From Trichaptum fuscoviolaceum (Eukaryota > Basidiomycota > Agaricomycetes > Hymenochaetales > Trichaptaceae), in the NCBI GenBank assembly GCA_910574455.1, contig CAJSYZ010000010.1:2384770-2448769 (forward strand): a stretch of 64,000 nucleotides of DNA, given 5' to 3'. The notes below the pieces were generated by a model, which was not told the DNA's origin, did not search any database, and was given only the letters and a program-made list of their open reading frames with translations. This document shows positions 9,418 to 20,990 of the stretch, piece after piece. Position 1 is the stretch's first letter. Each line of letters begins with the position of its first letter. The translations under genes were made by a program, and so were the position numbers.

Positions 9418-11274
9418 TGTGGATCTATGAGGGCCCTGGCAGTTAGCGCAGAGACGGGGGTGGGAGCATGGGGTGCCAGCTGGGACAGCTTCCTGAGCGC
9501 AGGTTGGGCACTTCGAGCGGTGATATTTAGTGGCATGCGGACCGGCGCAATACGCACATGTGATAGGGGCCTTACAGCCCCTGCTGGAATGACCAAGCGC
9601 CTGGCATCTGTCGCATTGAGAGAAGCCTGGGCGCATTGGTGGGATGGATAGGCGGAGTCGGATTCCGAAGAGCCACACGGTCGGCTTTTTGAGGAGCTTC
9701 TCGCGTATTTCTCCTTTCTCTCTGTCTGCAAAGGTGAATATAACCGGGCAAATCTCGAGTTTCTCTTTCTCGAGTGCATCCGATTGTGCTGTATAGTGGG
9801 GGGGGACAATGTACTGGAGGTCGCTAAGGATGGGATTGCTGTGGAACTCGGCCAGCAGATCCTCCTGCGTGTACGTCGTCCGCTGACCCTTGGGAAGAGT
9901 AGTGTCCCTAGTGGGGACCATGGAAATCCTAAGGGTGGACCGCGGACGGACCCGGGTTGCAGTGAGTACCGGCGGCACTTGCATGGTACCCGTGTAGCAA
10001 ATGGGAGCCAAGTGAGCACACAGGGCACCCGCATGGCTATCAAGAGCGCTTTCAACCGCCATGCCCTCAGTAGAGCCTGGACGGTTAGTGAACGTGCATA
10101 CAATGCGGCCTTTAGTGTTGAAAACCGCAGACCGCACCAGCAGACGCTTTGTGGTGGGCAGCTCAGCAAAGAAATTACGCACCGCAGTTGTGAGGGCGGC
10201 ACCAGACTTGCGCTTAGCTGCTGGGATGTAGGGGCTAGCTGTAAACACCAAGGTCGGCTCCTTGGCATACATCTTGGGTGGTGGGGGTGAGGCACGTCCT
10301 GTAGAGGGCGCCTTCTTGGGAGTGGTCCTGCCCTTGGCCTGGGGGGCTGGGGTGGTGGTAACCGGGGGTGCTGGGGCAGTAGCAGCTGCCACCTGAGCGT
10401 AGGTGAGTGGGACTGGGGCCGGAGCTACCTGGGGGGGTGGCGGCGGGTTGATGCGAGGGGGGCGAGGTGGAGGCCGGTCGAGTAGAGTCTGCACCTGTCT
10501 GGAGAGGGTGCCAACATCGCTGTTCAACTTACTGATGCCTGCATTCTGCTTCTGCACAACGCGGACTTCCTTGATCAGCTGTCCAAGAGCCTTGTTCATA
10601 GTAGTCATGCTCTTGCTAGATGCTGGTTCGTCGTCTGGGGTGGGGGGGGGTACAAATGGTGGGGGGAGTGGGACGCCGGTTTCAGCGTGGTGTTGTTGGA
10701 AGGCAGCTGCCGCACGGTCAGCATACTCTTTGACGTTGGGATTAGCATCCTTCCCATCCACAAGTGTCGACAGCATTGTGTAGGTTGCTGCATACAGTCC
10801 ACCTAGTGTGCTGGCGTTCAACATCATTCGCTCGTGGGGGGTCTTGCTCAGGTCAGCGAAGTTGGCCGTGAGCTTGTCAGAGAGGGTGTCCCAGAGATGG
10901 TACATGCCATGTATCAGTGCCATCTCATGTTCCGGAATGGAATCAGTGGGGGGAGCAGGGCGCCCCGGTAGTGGGGACAGGACAGAGGCCGTACGCTTCT
11001 CACCCGCGCGCGGTGTTGCCGGGAAGGCCAACGGCATATCAGCATCAGAGCTAGGTGGGAGTGGTGAGGAGGGTGGTAGTACATCGAGTTCCCTTTGTCT
11101 GAGCTGTACAGGCGAGCCCAGAGCCGAGGGGACGGGGGTGGCGGTCGATGTCGTTGCCGGGGCAACAACGGTGACGGAGGGGGGTTGGCCAGTGGCGGCG
11201 GCAGCAGCAGACGCTGACGACCGACCAGGTTTGGCCGCGATAGACGGTTTCTTAGATGTGTGGCTGTCTGCCAT
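9416..11274 (-). pseudogene. LINE ORF1, inverted arm of unit 1, 3'-truncated
   Basis: Frame stays open from ATG 11274 (MADSHTSKKPSIAAK) to the second-last knuckle (GPHRSTS at 9416), without the frameshifts of copy A. The last CCHC cysteine (KCPQRR) and the acidic tail are missing. Past 9416 the frame runs antisense through the poly(A) of copy A, adding about nine Phe, and stops at 9316, so any product would be an aberrant fusion. There is no adjacent ORF2 in this orientation. Confidence 0.85.
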
Positions 11275-11754
11275 GCCTAACCGATGGGAGCGGGGGGGCT
11301 CGACCAAATCGGGAAGGTAGTGGTTAGAGGTCAAGAAGGATGCCGGCCACCCGTCCGCGAGTGGTTACTTACGTTTCACGGTCCCTCCCAACACACTCAT
11401 GGTCTATCGTCGGTGCAGCGTCACATGGCACTGACGTCCTGACTATTGAGGTTCGCTCTACCCACACTGTCCGCCTCTGCAATTACTATGGCCAGCAGGC
11501 GCCAGGTAGGGTAGCCCCAACCCCCACTTACCCAGGTGAGTCGTTTCTCTTCAGTCTCACCCCGGCAATAGCTGCTTCCCTAACGATCGCTGGCGACTTC
11601 AATCGCCGGCATCGTTCCTGGTCAGAGTTGCCATGTTCCAATGCCGAGTCAAACAGGGGGCAACCCTTGGATGACTTCTTCCGAGAGCATGGACATGAGC
11701 CTGCCCATCACCCAGATGTGGACACTCGTCCGGGTAAAGATGGGCCGCACTGTC

Positions 11755-12022
11755 TGTAGAGATATACTCAGTATTCGTGGTAGAAAACTCGGTATATTAA
11801 ATCACCTGTAGAGATATACTACAGAGTAATTAGACAATGTAAAGAACAAGATACAAATGATATACTCACCTCAGTATTCGTGGTAGAAAACTGAGGTGAA
11901 TTACAGGATGAGAGTGAAACTAAATAATGTCGGCCGTTTAGTGGCTGATCGCGCCATGTATTACATAATAAAATAAGTCCGTAAATGCGCAATAAAATAG
12001 AAATGTTCGTCAACATCTAACA
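11755..12022 (-). repeat. copia-1 3' LTR
   Basis: 268 bp, identical to the 5' LTR. It contains a perfect 10-bp stem TCACCTCAGT / ACTGAGGTGA with a 14-nt loop at 11866-11899, and a decayed second version (CTCAGTATTCGTGGTAGAAA) near the terminus. TGTAGAGATATACT occurs twice, at 11755 and about 11807. The 65-aa reading frames across both LTRs are not genes. Confidence 0.95.
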
Positions 12023-12036
12023 CTCCCCCTGAGCGC
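12023..12036 (-). promoter_or_regulatory. copia-1 polypurine tract
   Basis: On the minus strand the bases directly before the 3' LTR read CGCTCAGGGGGAG. The purine run AGGGGGAG is the expected primer for plus-strand DNA synthesis. Confidence 0.75.
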
Positions 12037-12057
12037 GTCCATTCGTGCTCCCCCTTG

Positions 12058-15000
12058 CTAGAACATTCCCAATAGATCGACGCATTTCTTGTGCAAGACT
12101 GGGCTCAATGGCTTCGTAAGAATATCTGCCGGATTCGCGGTTCCACTGATATGCTCGACTGCAAGCTTTCCCTTCTTAACTTCATCTCGAATATGGTGCA
12201 CCGGAATATCGATATGCTTCGTCTTTGGCTGCTGGACTGGGTTATAAGCTATGGCGATTGCTGCTCGATTATCGACTTTGATGGTCACGGGATGTCCTCC
12301 GAAATCTCGATTGATTTCCTTGCTGAAGTTCCTGAGCCAAAGTGCATGCTTCGCCGTCAATGACAGGGCCATATATTCAGCTTCAGCTGTCGATAGAGCT
12401 ACGACAGATTGCTTCTTCGATTTCCAGTTGATAGGGCCCCCGTTAAGCATGAAGACAAAACCCGAGACAGATTTACGATCACCCAGATCACCACCATAGT
12501 CAGAGTCGCAGTAGCCAATAGGTCGATCGATTGAATTTGACGTCCGATAAACAATTCCGAGGTTTTCTGTGCCCTTGAGATACTTGAGGACCCGCTTAGC
12601 CATGTCCCAGTGTACTGACGTGAAATTTGAAAGATATCGAGCCAGCAAGTTCGCAGAATAAGCAATGTCGATTCGGACAACATTAGCCATCCATAGTAAT
12701 TCTCCGACAAGACTCCTATAAGGATATTGACCCTGAGCATGATACTGATCGACTCCAGATTTAGCGTGTTCCATTATCGTTATGGCATCAGGTGGAAGAG
12801 GTGACGGGACGGTATTTGCATCCGTAAGGTTATATTTTTCCACGGCCCTGGAAATCTTGTGAGGCACCGATATCTTGATCCAATCTCGACCCTGATCGAT
12901 TTCCACTTTCATTCCTAGTACTATGCTCGGCTTCGCATATACGTCTTTCTCTTTGAATTCAAATTTCGACGCTATGATCTTCCTCAGGGTGTCTGCCTCT
13001 GCGTTTTGCTGATTAGGGGCTGAAGTTGACGACGATATGCAGTCGTCCACGTAGACTCCCATTAACGACTCCCCCTCAGGACCTGATCGGTAGAACGCAC
13101 TAGGAGTAGACGTAAGTTGTTTCAAGCCGCTTGTTGCTAACGCGTCGCTGAAATGTTCAGTCCAGGCTCTCGCACCCTGCTTAAGGCCATATAGCGCTTT
13201 CTTTAGGTGGCATACTTGTTGCAGGCCACTAGGAGGGAGGAAACCAGTAGGGTAGGCGACAAAGATGTTGTCTTCGGATAATGGACTATGAAGGTACGCC
13301 GAAGTAATATCGCGGACGGCTAGGGTTGATGATTTATTTCCAGCTGCCATAGAGACAATGGCCTTGGCTACATCGTAATCCCCAGATGCTGCAAAAGTGT
13401 CGTTGTATTCCCCAGGGATTTGAGAGTCTCCTCGAGCAACCCATCGAGCGCGATACTCATGATTGCCAGTTGGGTCAGTCTTTATGTTGAAGACCCACAT
13501 GCCTTGTATGATATGGGTGTCGTGTGGTTTGTCGACGACATCCCAGACGTCCATTCCTTCCAGCTTTCCCACTTCGTAAGTACACGCTTTGACCCATTCA
13601 CTTTTCTCTGGTGTTAACATGGCTTCGTTCCACGTTCTAGGAATAATGATGCCGTCAACGATACGACGTTCCTGCGTGGCATTAGCAGCCTCTGGTAATG
13701 GCTTTCGCGCAGGAGTGTCTCGTAGGTTGTACCTAGGCTGTCCAGAAGCCTCGAATTCGGGTGGCACGAATGACGTTGTGGAAGAAGAGATCTCTGTCTG
13801 GTCGATGTATGCACGGCACGGGAGGTTGGAGTTGTGTTCGTCAAATATGACATCGCGGGATATAATAAGACGGTGAGTTGGTAGCATAATTCGATAAGAA
13901 GCATCTGAATTAATGCCAACGTAGACTCCAATCTGCGATTTGTTGTCCAGCTTCTTCCTTTGCTCGGGGATCGTTCGGACGAACGCTCGGCAACCAAATG
14001 CACGAAGGTGAGAGATATTAGGCTTGCGTCCGAATGCTATTTCATATGGCGTCTTGTCCTTAGGTATGAACGATGCGCCCGTACGATTATGAACATAGGC
14101 GAAGTGATTATATGCTTCTGCCCAGTACGCGCGAGGAAGACCGGAATCGATTAATGCAGTTCGGACAGCATTTGAGCCGGTGCGATTGATTCGCTCTGCG
14201 ATCCCGTTCATTTCATGACGGTGGGGTGCAATGAGTCGATGGATGATACCCCGGGATGTCAGGTAAGCGTTCATTTCAGAATTAACAAATTCGCCTCCGT
14301 TGTCGGAGTGGACGCTGTGAATACGACGTCCAAATTGGTTTTCGATGTAAGCATCAATTTCGCGAAATTTCTCCAAAATTACTGATCCCGATTTCTCATT
14401 GATTGCATATACCCATAGAAAGCCGGAAGCTTCGTCAATGAATTTGAGGGAATAGATAGCCCCACTGAAAGACTTGTCGACCATGTACTCGATGTCTGTG
14501 TGAATGGTAGAAAAGGGTTGGCTTTGACGCTCTTCTGGAGATCTCGCAGGTGCGCTGGTTGCCGCTTGCTTTCCAAGTATGCAGGCATCACACTGACATT
14601 TCATGTCGTCTTTAGATATTTTCATGCCTTCGACAGTGTTGCATTTATCCATTCGGCGAAGCCGGTTGGATGAAGCATGCATTAGTCGTTGATGCCACAC
14701 ACTTAGCGGGGCCGCACCGTCTTTGGGTGTTGCAGCGACGAAAGAAGACTCGACAATTTTGATCACTAGTCGAACGCGGTAAGTGTTGCCAGATGCACTT
14801 GCAAAGCCAAAGGGCTTCTTGTCCTTGTAGAAGATTGCTTTCTTGGCGAGAAGTACCACTGAGACACCAGATTGTGTTAGCTTCGTGCCGGATAGGAGGT
14901 TAGAGGCCAGGTCGGGAATATAAAGTACGTCTTTAAGCAGTACTTTTGTAATGGCTCCATTGTAGATAAACGAAGCAATAATAGACCCTTTTCCAGTGGC

Positions 15001-16353
15001 ATTAATGGACTCTCCAATGCCTGCCAAGTTGACGCGAACTGGATCGATAGGTTGAAATTCATAGAATAACGACTTGTCGTACGTCATATGAGAGGTAGCG
15101 CCGGTATCTAAAAGCCAATCTGGGTTACGTTCGGCAGTGTGCGCTAGCATCGCAAATTGAGTATTGATTTCGGCAATGGAAGCTGTTTCCTGAGTGGCTT
15201 GAGCTGATTCTTTCGCAGATCCGTTTGACCCTGACTTGGCGTTCCGGTTACGCATGTGTGCCGGTATCTCCCATCCAGGGATGGTAGATTTGCCTTCCGC
15301 GCCACCCCCTGGACTCCAGCACTGTTCAATCGTGTGCCTGACTCCCCCGCAATTTGAGCACGCGGTGCGTTTAGTCCGTTTGAATGGATTATTGTTTGAT
15401 CGACGAGTACTGGATGCAAGGAGAGCGGAATCATTTGACCGAGTACCAGGTGCGGTGTTTTTACGCGATGACACGAGCAATAAGTGATTGATAAACTCTT
15501 CGGCCGTTTTACAGCTCTCAGCATATAGGGTGTATGCGTCCCATTGGCTGTTCATGATTGAAGAGCATATAATGCCACGCCAGTCATTGTCTTCGAGAAT
15601 GCCACCCGCGTTGGTCAATTGCGACTTGAATGCACGCATTTGAGTAATGTGATCTTCCATTGATTCCCCAGAGCCAATAGTCTTACTGCGCAGGAGAGTG
15701 TTCGCATTTGCGACAGCATTGACGGAGCCACGTTGAAAGCGAACTTGAAGAGCGACCCACAGATCGTATGCATTGTCGGATTGGAAGTCGGCCATTAGTT
15801 TTCCATCAACGTTGCCATGTATTTGCAGGTAAGCCCGAGTATCGGCTTCGTCAAATAGTTCGTCGTACTCATTTGCGTAGCCATCAATGATAGTGTCCAG
15901 GTGTCGAAGCTTCATAATTTTGTAGCAGTGACGAGCCCATTGTGAATAGTTGCTGCCATCAATGGCAAGTGGATCCATTTTTATGAATTTGTCGCCAGGA
16001 GGGGGTATTAGACGATTGACACGGCTGGATAGATAGGTCGGAATAGCAATGTTTGTGGTGGCTGGTTGGACAGGAATAGAGGGAACATGCGGTAATTCTG
16101 CGTCCTGACCGGTGAGTTTTCCAGACGGATTCTTTGAGTCCGATTCAGCGGGTAACTTGACTGAAATATGCTCGTCTTTGACAGAGCCTGTGTCCTGAAA
16201 TTCCGACTTCAGAGGTTCTCCGGACGATGTTCCGGGTGGCACATCTTGTCCCTTGATCATTAAGGAGTCAAATAGCGCCGCAATCACCGGAGAGTCGTCA
16301 TCGTCTTCTAGTAGCACACGGAGAGCAGCTAGCTTCTTAGGAGAGATGGACAT
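12058..16353 (-). CDS. copia-1 Gag-Pol polyprotein
   Basis: 1,431 codons from ATG 16353 with no stop. Order: Gag; zinc knuckle CSNCGGVRHTIEQC (about residues 332-345, C-X2-C-X4-H-X4-C); aspartic protease WLLDTGATSH (Asp about 416); integrase with HHCC region (HQRLMHASS..CDACILGK) and DDE catalytic residues (TDIEYM about 620, HSDNGGEF, then NGIAERIN about 718); reverse transcriptase with ARWVARGD, VRDITSAYLHSPL, ALYGLKQGARAW and YVDD at about 1101; RNase H with YCDSDYGGD (about 1280), STAEAEYMAL and DILTKPLS. Gag and Pol are in one frame, so no frameshift controls their ratio, as in many copia elements. The product would assemble particles, copy the RNA and insert the DNA. Confidence 0.96.
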   Translation of the reverse strand: MSISPKKLAALRVLLEDDDDSPVIAALFDSLMIKGQDVPPGTSSGEPLKSEFQDTGSVKDEHISVKLPAESDSKNPSGKLTGQDAELPHVPSIPVQPATTNIAIPTYLSSRVNRLIPPPGDKFIKMDPLAIDGSNYSQWARHCYKIMKLRHLDTIIDGYANEYDELFDEADTRAYLQIHGNVDGKLMADFQSDNAYDLWVALQVRFQRGSVNAVANANTLLRSKTIGSGESMEDHITQMRAFKSQLTNAGGILEDNDWRGIICSSIMNSQWDAYTLYAESCKTAEEFINHLLLVSSRKNTAPGTRSNDSALLASSTRRSNNNPFKRTKRTACSNCGGVRHTIEQCWSPGGGAEGKSTIPGWEIPAHMRNRNAKSGSNGSAKESAQATQETASIAEINTQFAMLAHTAERNPDWLLDTGATSHMTYDKSLFYEFQPIDPVRVNLAGIGESINATGKGSIIASFIYNGAITKVLLKDVLYIPDLASNLLSGTKLTQSGVSVVLLAKKAIFYKDKKPFGFASASGNTYRVRLVIKIVESSFVAATPKDGAAPLSVWHQRLMHASSNRLRRMDKCNTVEGMKISKDDMKCQCDACILGKQAATSAPARSPEERQSQPFSTIHTDIEYMVDKSFSGAIYSLKFIDEASGFLWVYAINEKSGSVILEKFREIDAYIENQFGRRIHSVHSDNGGEFVNSEMNAYLTSRGIIHRLIAPHRHEMNGIAERINRTGSNAVRTALIDSGLPRAYWAEAYNHFAYVHNRTGASFIPKDKTPYEIAFGRKPNISHLRAFGCRAFVRTIPEQRKKLDNKSQIGVYVGINSDASYRIMLPTHRLIISRDVIFDEHNSNLPCRAYIDQTEISSSTTSFVPPEFEASGQPRYNLRDTPARKPLPEAANATQERRIVDGIIIPRTWNEAMLTPEKSEWVKACTYEVGKLEGMDVWDVVDKPHDTHIIQGMWVFNIKTDPTGNHEYRARWVARGDSQIPGEYNDTFAASGDYDVAKAIVSMAAGNKSSTLAVRDITSAYLHSPLSEDNIFVAYPTGFLPPSGLQQVCHLKKALYGLKQGARAWTEHFSDALATSGLKQLTSTPSAFYRSGPEGESLMGVYVDDCISSSTSAPNQQNAEADTLRKIIASKFEFKEKDVYAKPSIVLGMKVEIDQGRDWIKISVPHKISRAVEKYNLTDANTVPSPLPPDAITIMEHAKSGVDQYHAQGQYPYRSLVGELLWMANVVRIDIAYSANLLARYLSNFTSVHWDMAKRVLKYLKGTENLGIVYRTSNSIDRPIGYCDSDYGGDLGDRKSVSGFVFMLNGGPINWKSKKQSVVALSTAEAEYMALSLTAKHALWLRNFSKEINRDFGGHPVTIKVDNRAAIAIAYNPVQQPKTKHIDIPVHHIRDEVKKGKLAVEHISGTANPADILTKPLSPVLHKKCVDLLGMF

Positions 16354-16411
16354 AGTAGAGTAGCTTGTGTCACGAAATAGGAGCGGATCTGTTATTAGAG
16401 ATTAAAGCGGT

Positions 16412-16422
16412 GGCTCATAACC
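16412..16422 (-). promoter_or_regulatory. copia-1 primer binding site for an initiator-tRNA-Met half-molecule
   Basis: Directly next to the 5' LTR the plus strand reads GGCTCATAACC, which matches the anticodon arm of eukaryotic initiator tRNA-Met (CAT anticodon), not the CCA end. Drosophila copia is known to prime from such an internal tRNA fragment. The same 11 bases flank the unrelated copia-2 LTR at 35898-35908. Confidence 0.8.
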
Positions 16423-16690
16423 TGTAGAGATATACTCAGTATTCGTGGTAGAAAACTCGGTATATTAAATCACCTGTAGAGATATACTACAGAGTAATTA
16501 GACAATGTAAAGAACAAGATACAAATGATATACTCACCTCAGTATTCGTGGTAGAAAACTGAGGTGAATTACAGGATGAGAGTGAAACTAAATAATGTCG
16601 GCCGTTTAGTGGCTGATCGCGCCATGTATTACATAATAAAATAAGTCCGTAAATGCGCAATAAAATAGAAATGTTCGTCAACATCTAACA
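16423..16690 (-). repeat. copia-1 5' LTR
   Basis: 268 bp, identical by eye to the 3' LTR over its full length. It drives transcription of the minus-strand element; about 69 bp lie between it and the Gag-Pol ATG, including the primer binding site. The stem TCACCTCAGT / ACTGAGGTGA lies at 16534-16567. Confidence 0.95.
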
Positions 16691-19600
16691 CTGTCCGATC
16701 GATATGGTCTGGACTGCGCCCAATATCCCACCAGAGCAGGTGATGGACACATTCACCAGCTCCCACTCCGCTCTCTCAGACCACACCCTACTCACATGGG
16801 AGGTGCCAGTTGGACCGTTCGTCCACCTTCCACGGCCCCCCAGACTGTCTAATGACGACAGAGAGGCGTGGTGTGCTACTGCCTTTCCCTTGCTGCATGA
16901 GGCGTTCGCGCTTCCTGCGTCAGACAAGGCTGAACTAGATGCCAAAGCCAAAGCCATTCAATCTGCAATGGTGTCGGCGATGGAGTCAATGACTAAACCC
17001 AGAAAGCGCTCCAAGACAGAGGTCCCCTGGTGGTCCCCTGAGTGCTCATCCTCTCTCGCGGCAATTAAGGACGCCCCTACCGCCCTTTTGCGCGCCGCTG
17101 CTAAACGCGCCTTCAAAGCCACCACCAGAGCAGCGCGTCGCGTTTCTATGCAGAACAGGTCAAAGACGCCAATTCCACCAACATCTGGAGCTGGGCCAAG
17201 CGTGGCCTCGGCATCCGCCCTACACCTGTGCCTTCGCTGAGGAAACCAGACGGCACCTTCACCACTACTGAGCAGGAGAAAGCTGAGTTGTTCCATTCTA
17301 CCTACTTTCCCCCTCCCCCACCACTTCCAGCAGCGGGCTTACGCCCGCTGCCCCCACCTTCTGCAGCGGCGCTTCCCATACTCATGAAAGAGCTTATGGA
17401 CGCCCTGGCCGGCACCTCCAACTTGTCTGCTCCTGGCCCCTCGGGCGTCGGATACCGTCCCCTCAAATGGGTGATTGGATCCTTCGCTAAGGAGGTGCTA
17501 TCTTTGTTCAACGACTGTCTGCGCTTGGGCCACCACCCAGCGTGCTGGCGGATAACAAAGGTAGTAATGCTCAGGAAGCCAAACAAGAAGGACCAATTCT
17601 CTCCTCGGTCATACAGACCGATTACTCTTGAGGAGACCTTAGGGAAACTCCTTGAGAAGATCATAGCTAACCGTCTCCAGTTTCTGGCTAACACCCAGAA
17701 CTGGCTTCCCCCAAACCAGTATGAAGGTCGTCAAGGGCATTCTGTCTATGACGCCGCCCAACGCCTTTTACAGATTGTGGAGAAAGCCCAGTCGGAAGAC
17801 AAAGTGTGCTCTGTCCTAGCGGTGGACATACAAGGCTTCTTTGACTCGGTTCATCCACAACATCTCCACCACCGGCTCTTGGAGTTAGGTTGTTCGCCAG
17901 ACATGGCGGACTGGTGCCTTTCCTTCATGACCGGGCGGGAGGCTGCTATCTCTTTTGATGGCACCACACTCCCTAGCGTCCGTAAACCGGACTTTGGGAC
18001 GCCTCAGGGCTCCCCTGTCTCACCCATTCTCTCCACTCTTTTTGCAGCTATTGCGATTCAGCGGTTCCGCCACCCTGACTGCGAGCTCCTAGCATACGTC
18101 GATGACCACATGATTGCCATCACTGGCTCATCAGTCACCGCCAACTGCAGGAACTTAGTAGGCACCTATCACCACCTCAACTCGCTCTTCAACGACATCA
18201 ATCTCAACATCGAGACCGCGAAGACCGAGCTCCTCCATTTCCACCCCCCTGGGCGTCGCCACAGATATCGCGGCTGGGACTCCCGGGGCGTCCAACTCGA
18301 CGAGGACACTCTCATTAAGCCCTCCATCCCACTTCGGTGGTTGGGGATCTGGTGGGACCCGGCCTTGTCTTTCAAACCCCATGTTGAGCGCATGCGCTCC
18401 AAGGGCCTCTCCACACTCGCTGCCATCCGCCTGCTCGCCAACACAGAGCGAGGCATGTCCGCCCTCAACCTTCGCCAGCTCTACTCAGCCTGCGTCAGAA
18501 CAGTCCTCGCATGGGCTGCGCCGGTTTGGTACACTGGCACCCGCCAGAAGACCCTTGTGGCTCGTCTACAGGGCGTCCAAAACACCGCTTGCAGGTGGAT
18601 CCTTGGTGTTTACCGAGGCGCTTCACCGCTAAGCACCAATTACCTTTGCTCTATGCCCCCGTTTCAGTTTTATTTCAATTATCTTAAAACTAATCATGCT
18701 CTTCGCCTTTGGCGCACTCCACATTCTGTAGGTAGACGTGCTATTCCTGCAGCACAAAAACCACGCCTGTATTCTTCTTCGCTTGCCGACCGTGTCCCGA
18801 TTGCCCAACAGGTCCCTGCGTACACACACTCTCCCTGGGAGGATCCACTTGCTTTTGCTGGAGGACGCCTCAAGTTTGCCATCCCTGCCGGTCCCGTTGA
18901 CACTGACACTCGCCAGGCGTTTGTCTCATCTGCCAACTCTCTGTGCACCACATCCTCCGTCCAGATCTTCACGGACGGCTCCAGACTCGAGCACAAGTCT
19001 GGCTCAGCAATTGTCGCTATGCGCGGTCACCATCGCTTGGGCTTCAGACACTGCGCTTCTCCCAAAATCGCCACTGCCACTGACGCTGAGATCTTCTCCC
19101 TTGCGTCTGCTCCAGCTTGGGCCGCCTCTCACTTCGGCCGCCACCTCCTGGAAGTGGAGTCCATTGTCTTCATGTCAGACTCGCTCACTGCCCTCCGCCT
19201 TGTCCGCGACTGGCCTTCAGCGCCTGGCGCCCACCTTCTACTCGCTTGGAAAGCAGGCATCACCAACCTGCTGGACATTCACCCCAACCTCAAAATCGAG
19301 TTTCACTGGTGCCCGGGCCACTCAGGCGTCCCAGGAAACGAATGGGCTGATGAAGAGGCAAAGAAAGCCACAGAACTGCCACCCTCATCTTCCCTTCCTT
19401 CGATATCCGCCCTCCGCGAGCAGAACACCCTCAATGCCCAGAAGCAATGGGAGGCCCATCTCGCCCATGCCACTGCCTCAACTGCCGACAAGTACTTGGC
19501 AATCACAGGCCCACCAAAACGTCGTCCGCGCGCACTCATGGAGATGTCGGACACCTACCCCCGCGCTGAGATTTCAGCAGTTGCTCAAGTCCTCTGCTGC

Positions 19601-20401
19601 GCTGGCCCCTTTGGGGCGTACTGGATGCGCATGAGCCCAGAATATAGGCGCAGAAACGGCCTGATCACCTACTGTCGTTGGCACAATCACCCCCCTTGGC
19701 CTGCCCAGACCGCCGCCCACATACTTGGTGGTTGCGAGACTTTCCGCCCTTGGATTGGAAAGGTCTGGCCCAAAGGCACCCCACTCCCAGCCCACCACAC
19801 ATAGTGGGCAGACGAACCCCTCATCGACGTGATTCGCAAGTGGCTTAAGTTCACTAGGCATCTCGACCGCCCCACTCAGCGCACCTCAGCTGCCATCCGC
19901 CTTGCATTTGCGATGATGGAGCTAGATGGCCTCCCAACCGACCAGGACATGGACCTGACGACCCTTCATGTGTACGTACGGCGCGCCCTTGGACCACGCA
20001 CTCAGGACACGGACCCGGATCTTTATGATTTTAACGGTCACGTTTCAGACCCTCCTCTTGATCTTTGATGCAACTTACTTCTTTTATGTATGAGGCACCA
20101 GCGATCCCAGACAGAACGGTGCTTTACCCAGGTTAACGCCCAGGTACTGTGCCCGGACGCGCCCTCTTTTCTAAACTTCGTTTGTGCTTGTAGTGTAGGT
20201 TCACCTGCACCTTGACATGGGCGCGGTGATATGTAAACCAATCTCTCCTCTTCCTTTCCCTTTCTTTAATAGGCGGTGCGCCCACTTAGCCGCCACCTTC
20301 GGTGGCGGGCACCTCCCGCCCAGTTTCGTAGTTTACCTCGATGACGGGCGCCTCCGTCGTAGATAGGTCATGTACTTAGCTATGCTGCAGGAATAATAAA
20401 G

Positions 20402-20434
<33 letters not shown>

Positions 20435-20990
20435 TGTGGATCTATGAGGGCCCTGGCAGTTAGCGCAGAGACGGGGGTGGGAGCATGGGGTGCCAGCTGG
20501 GACAGCTTCCTGAGCGCAGGTTGGGCACTTCGAGCGGTGATATTTAGTGGCATGCGGACCGGCGCAATACGCACATGTGATAGGGGCCTTACAGCCCCTG
20601 CTGGAATGACCAAGCGCCTGGCATCTGTCGCATTGAGAGAAGCCTGGGCGCATTGGTGGGATGGATAGGCGGAGTCGGATTCCGAAGAGCCACACGGTCG
20701 GCTTTTTGAGGAGCTTCTCGCGTATTTCTCCTTTCTCTCTGTCTGCAAAGGTGAATATAACCGGGCAAATCTCGAGTTTCTCTTTCTCGAGTGCATCCGA
20801 TTGTGCTGTATAGTGGGGGGGGACAATGTACTGGAGGTCGCTAAGAATGGGATTGCTGTTAAACTCGGCCAGCAGATCCTCCTGAGTGTACGTCGTCCGC
20901 TGACCCTTGGGAAGAGTAGTGTCCCTAGTGGGGACCATGGAAATCCTAAGGGTGGACCGCGGACGGACCCGGGTTGCAGTGAGTACCGGT

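Larger units (their letters stand above)
11755..16690 (-). mobile_element. Intact Ty1/copia LTR retrotransposon (copia-1)
   Basis: 4,936 bp, bounded by two 268-bp LTRs that are identical by eye (11755-12022 and 16423-16690), each TGT...ACA at the termini. The insertion site is duplicated: CTGTC at 11750-11754 and again at 16691-16695, and unit 2 shows the empty site GCACTGTCCGATC. One uninterrupted Gag-Pol frame, a primer binding site and a polypurine tract are all present. Domain order PR-IN-RT-RH puts it in Pseudoviridae (copia). Identical LTRs mean a very recent insertion, and nothing visible prevents activity. Confidence 0.96.
11343..20068 (+). pseudogene. LINE ORF2 of unit 1: 5'-truncated, copia-interrupted, frameshift and stop
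   Basis: Sense ORF2 starts inside the endonuclease domain (ATRPRVVTYVSRS), so the first 74 or so residues are missing. Copia-1 interrupts it after the codons for KDGPHC (11754) and it resumes at 16691. A 2-nt deletion near 17142 (GCGTCGCGTTTCTATG, against GCGTCGCGTGTTCTATG in unit 2) shifts frame before the RT domain. A TAG at 19802-19804 replaces the GAG of copy A (HHT-E-WADE). YVDD and RNase H motifs remain readable. It cannot make a full enzyme. Confidence 0.9.
9416..20432 (+). mobile_element. Twin-primed LINE insertion, unit 1 (inverted 5' part + sense ORF2), split by copia-1
   Basis: Left part 9416-11342 is antisense, running from ORF1 (equivalent to copy A base 4941) back to the exact LINE 5' end. 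From 11343 the sense strand begins at the equivalent of copy A base 5263 and runs to a 29-nt poly(A) ending at 20432. This is the signature of twin priming: both parts come from one RNA, the 5' part is inverted, and 321 nt at the switch are lost. Here the inverted segment reaches the element's true 5' end. The left flank is the poly(A) of copy A. The sense part is split by copia-1 at 11755-16690. The same junction recurs in unit 2. Confidence 0.88.

Noticed and set aside
11819..12016. 65-codon frame in each copia-1 LTR
   Set aside because: It is identical in both LTRs because the LTRs are identical; noncoding regulatory sequence.
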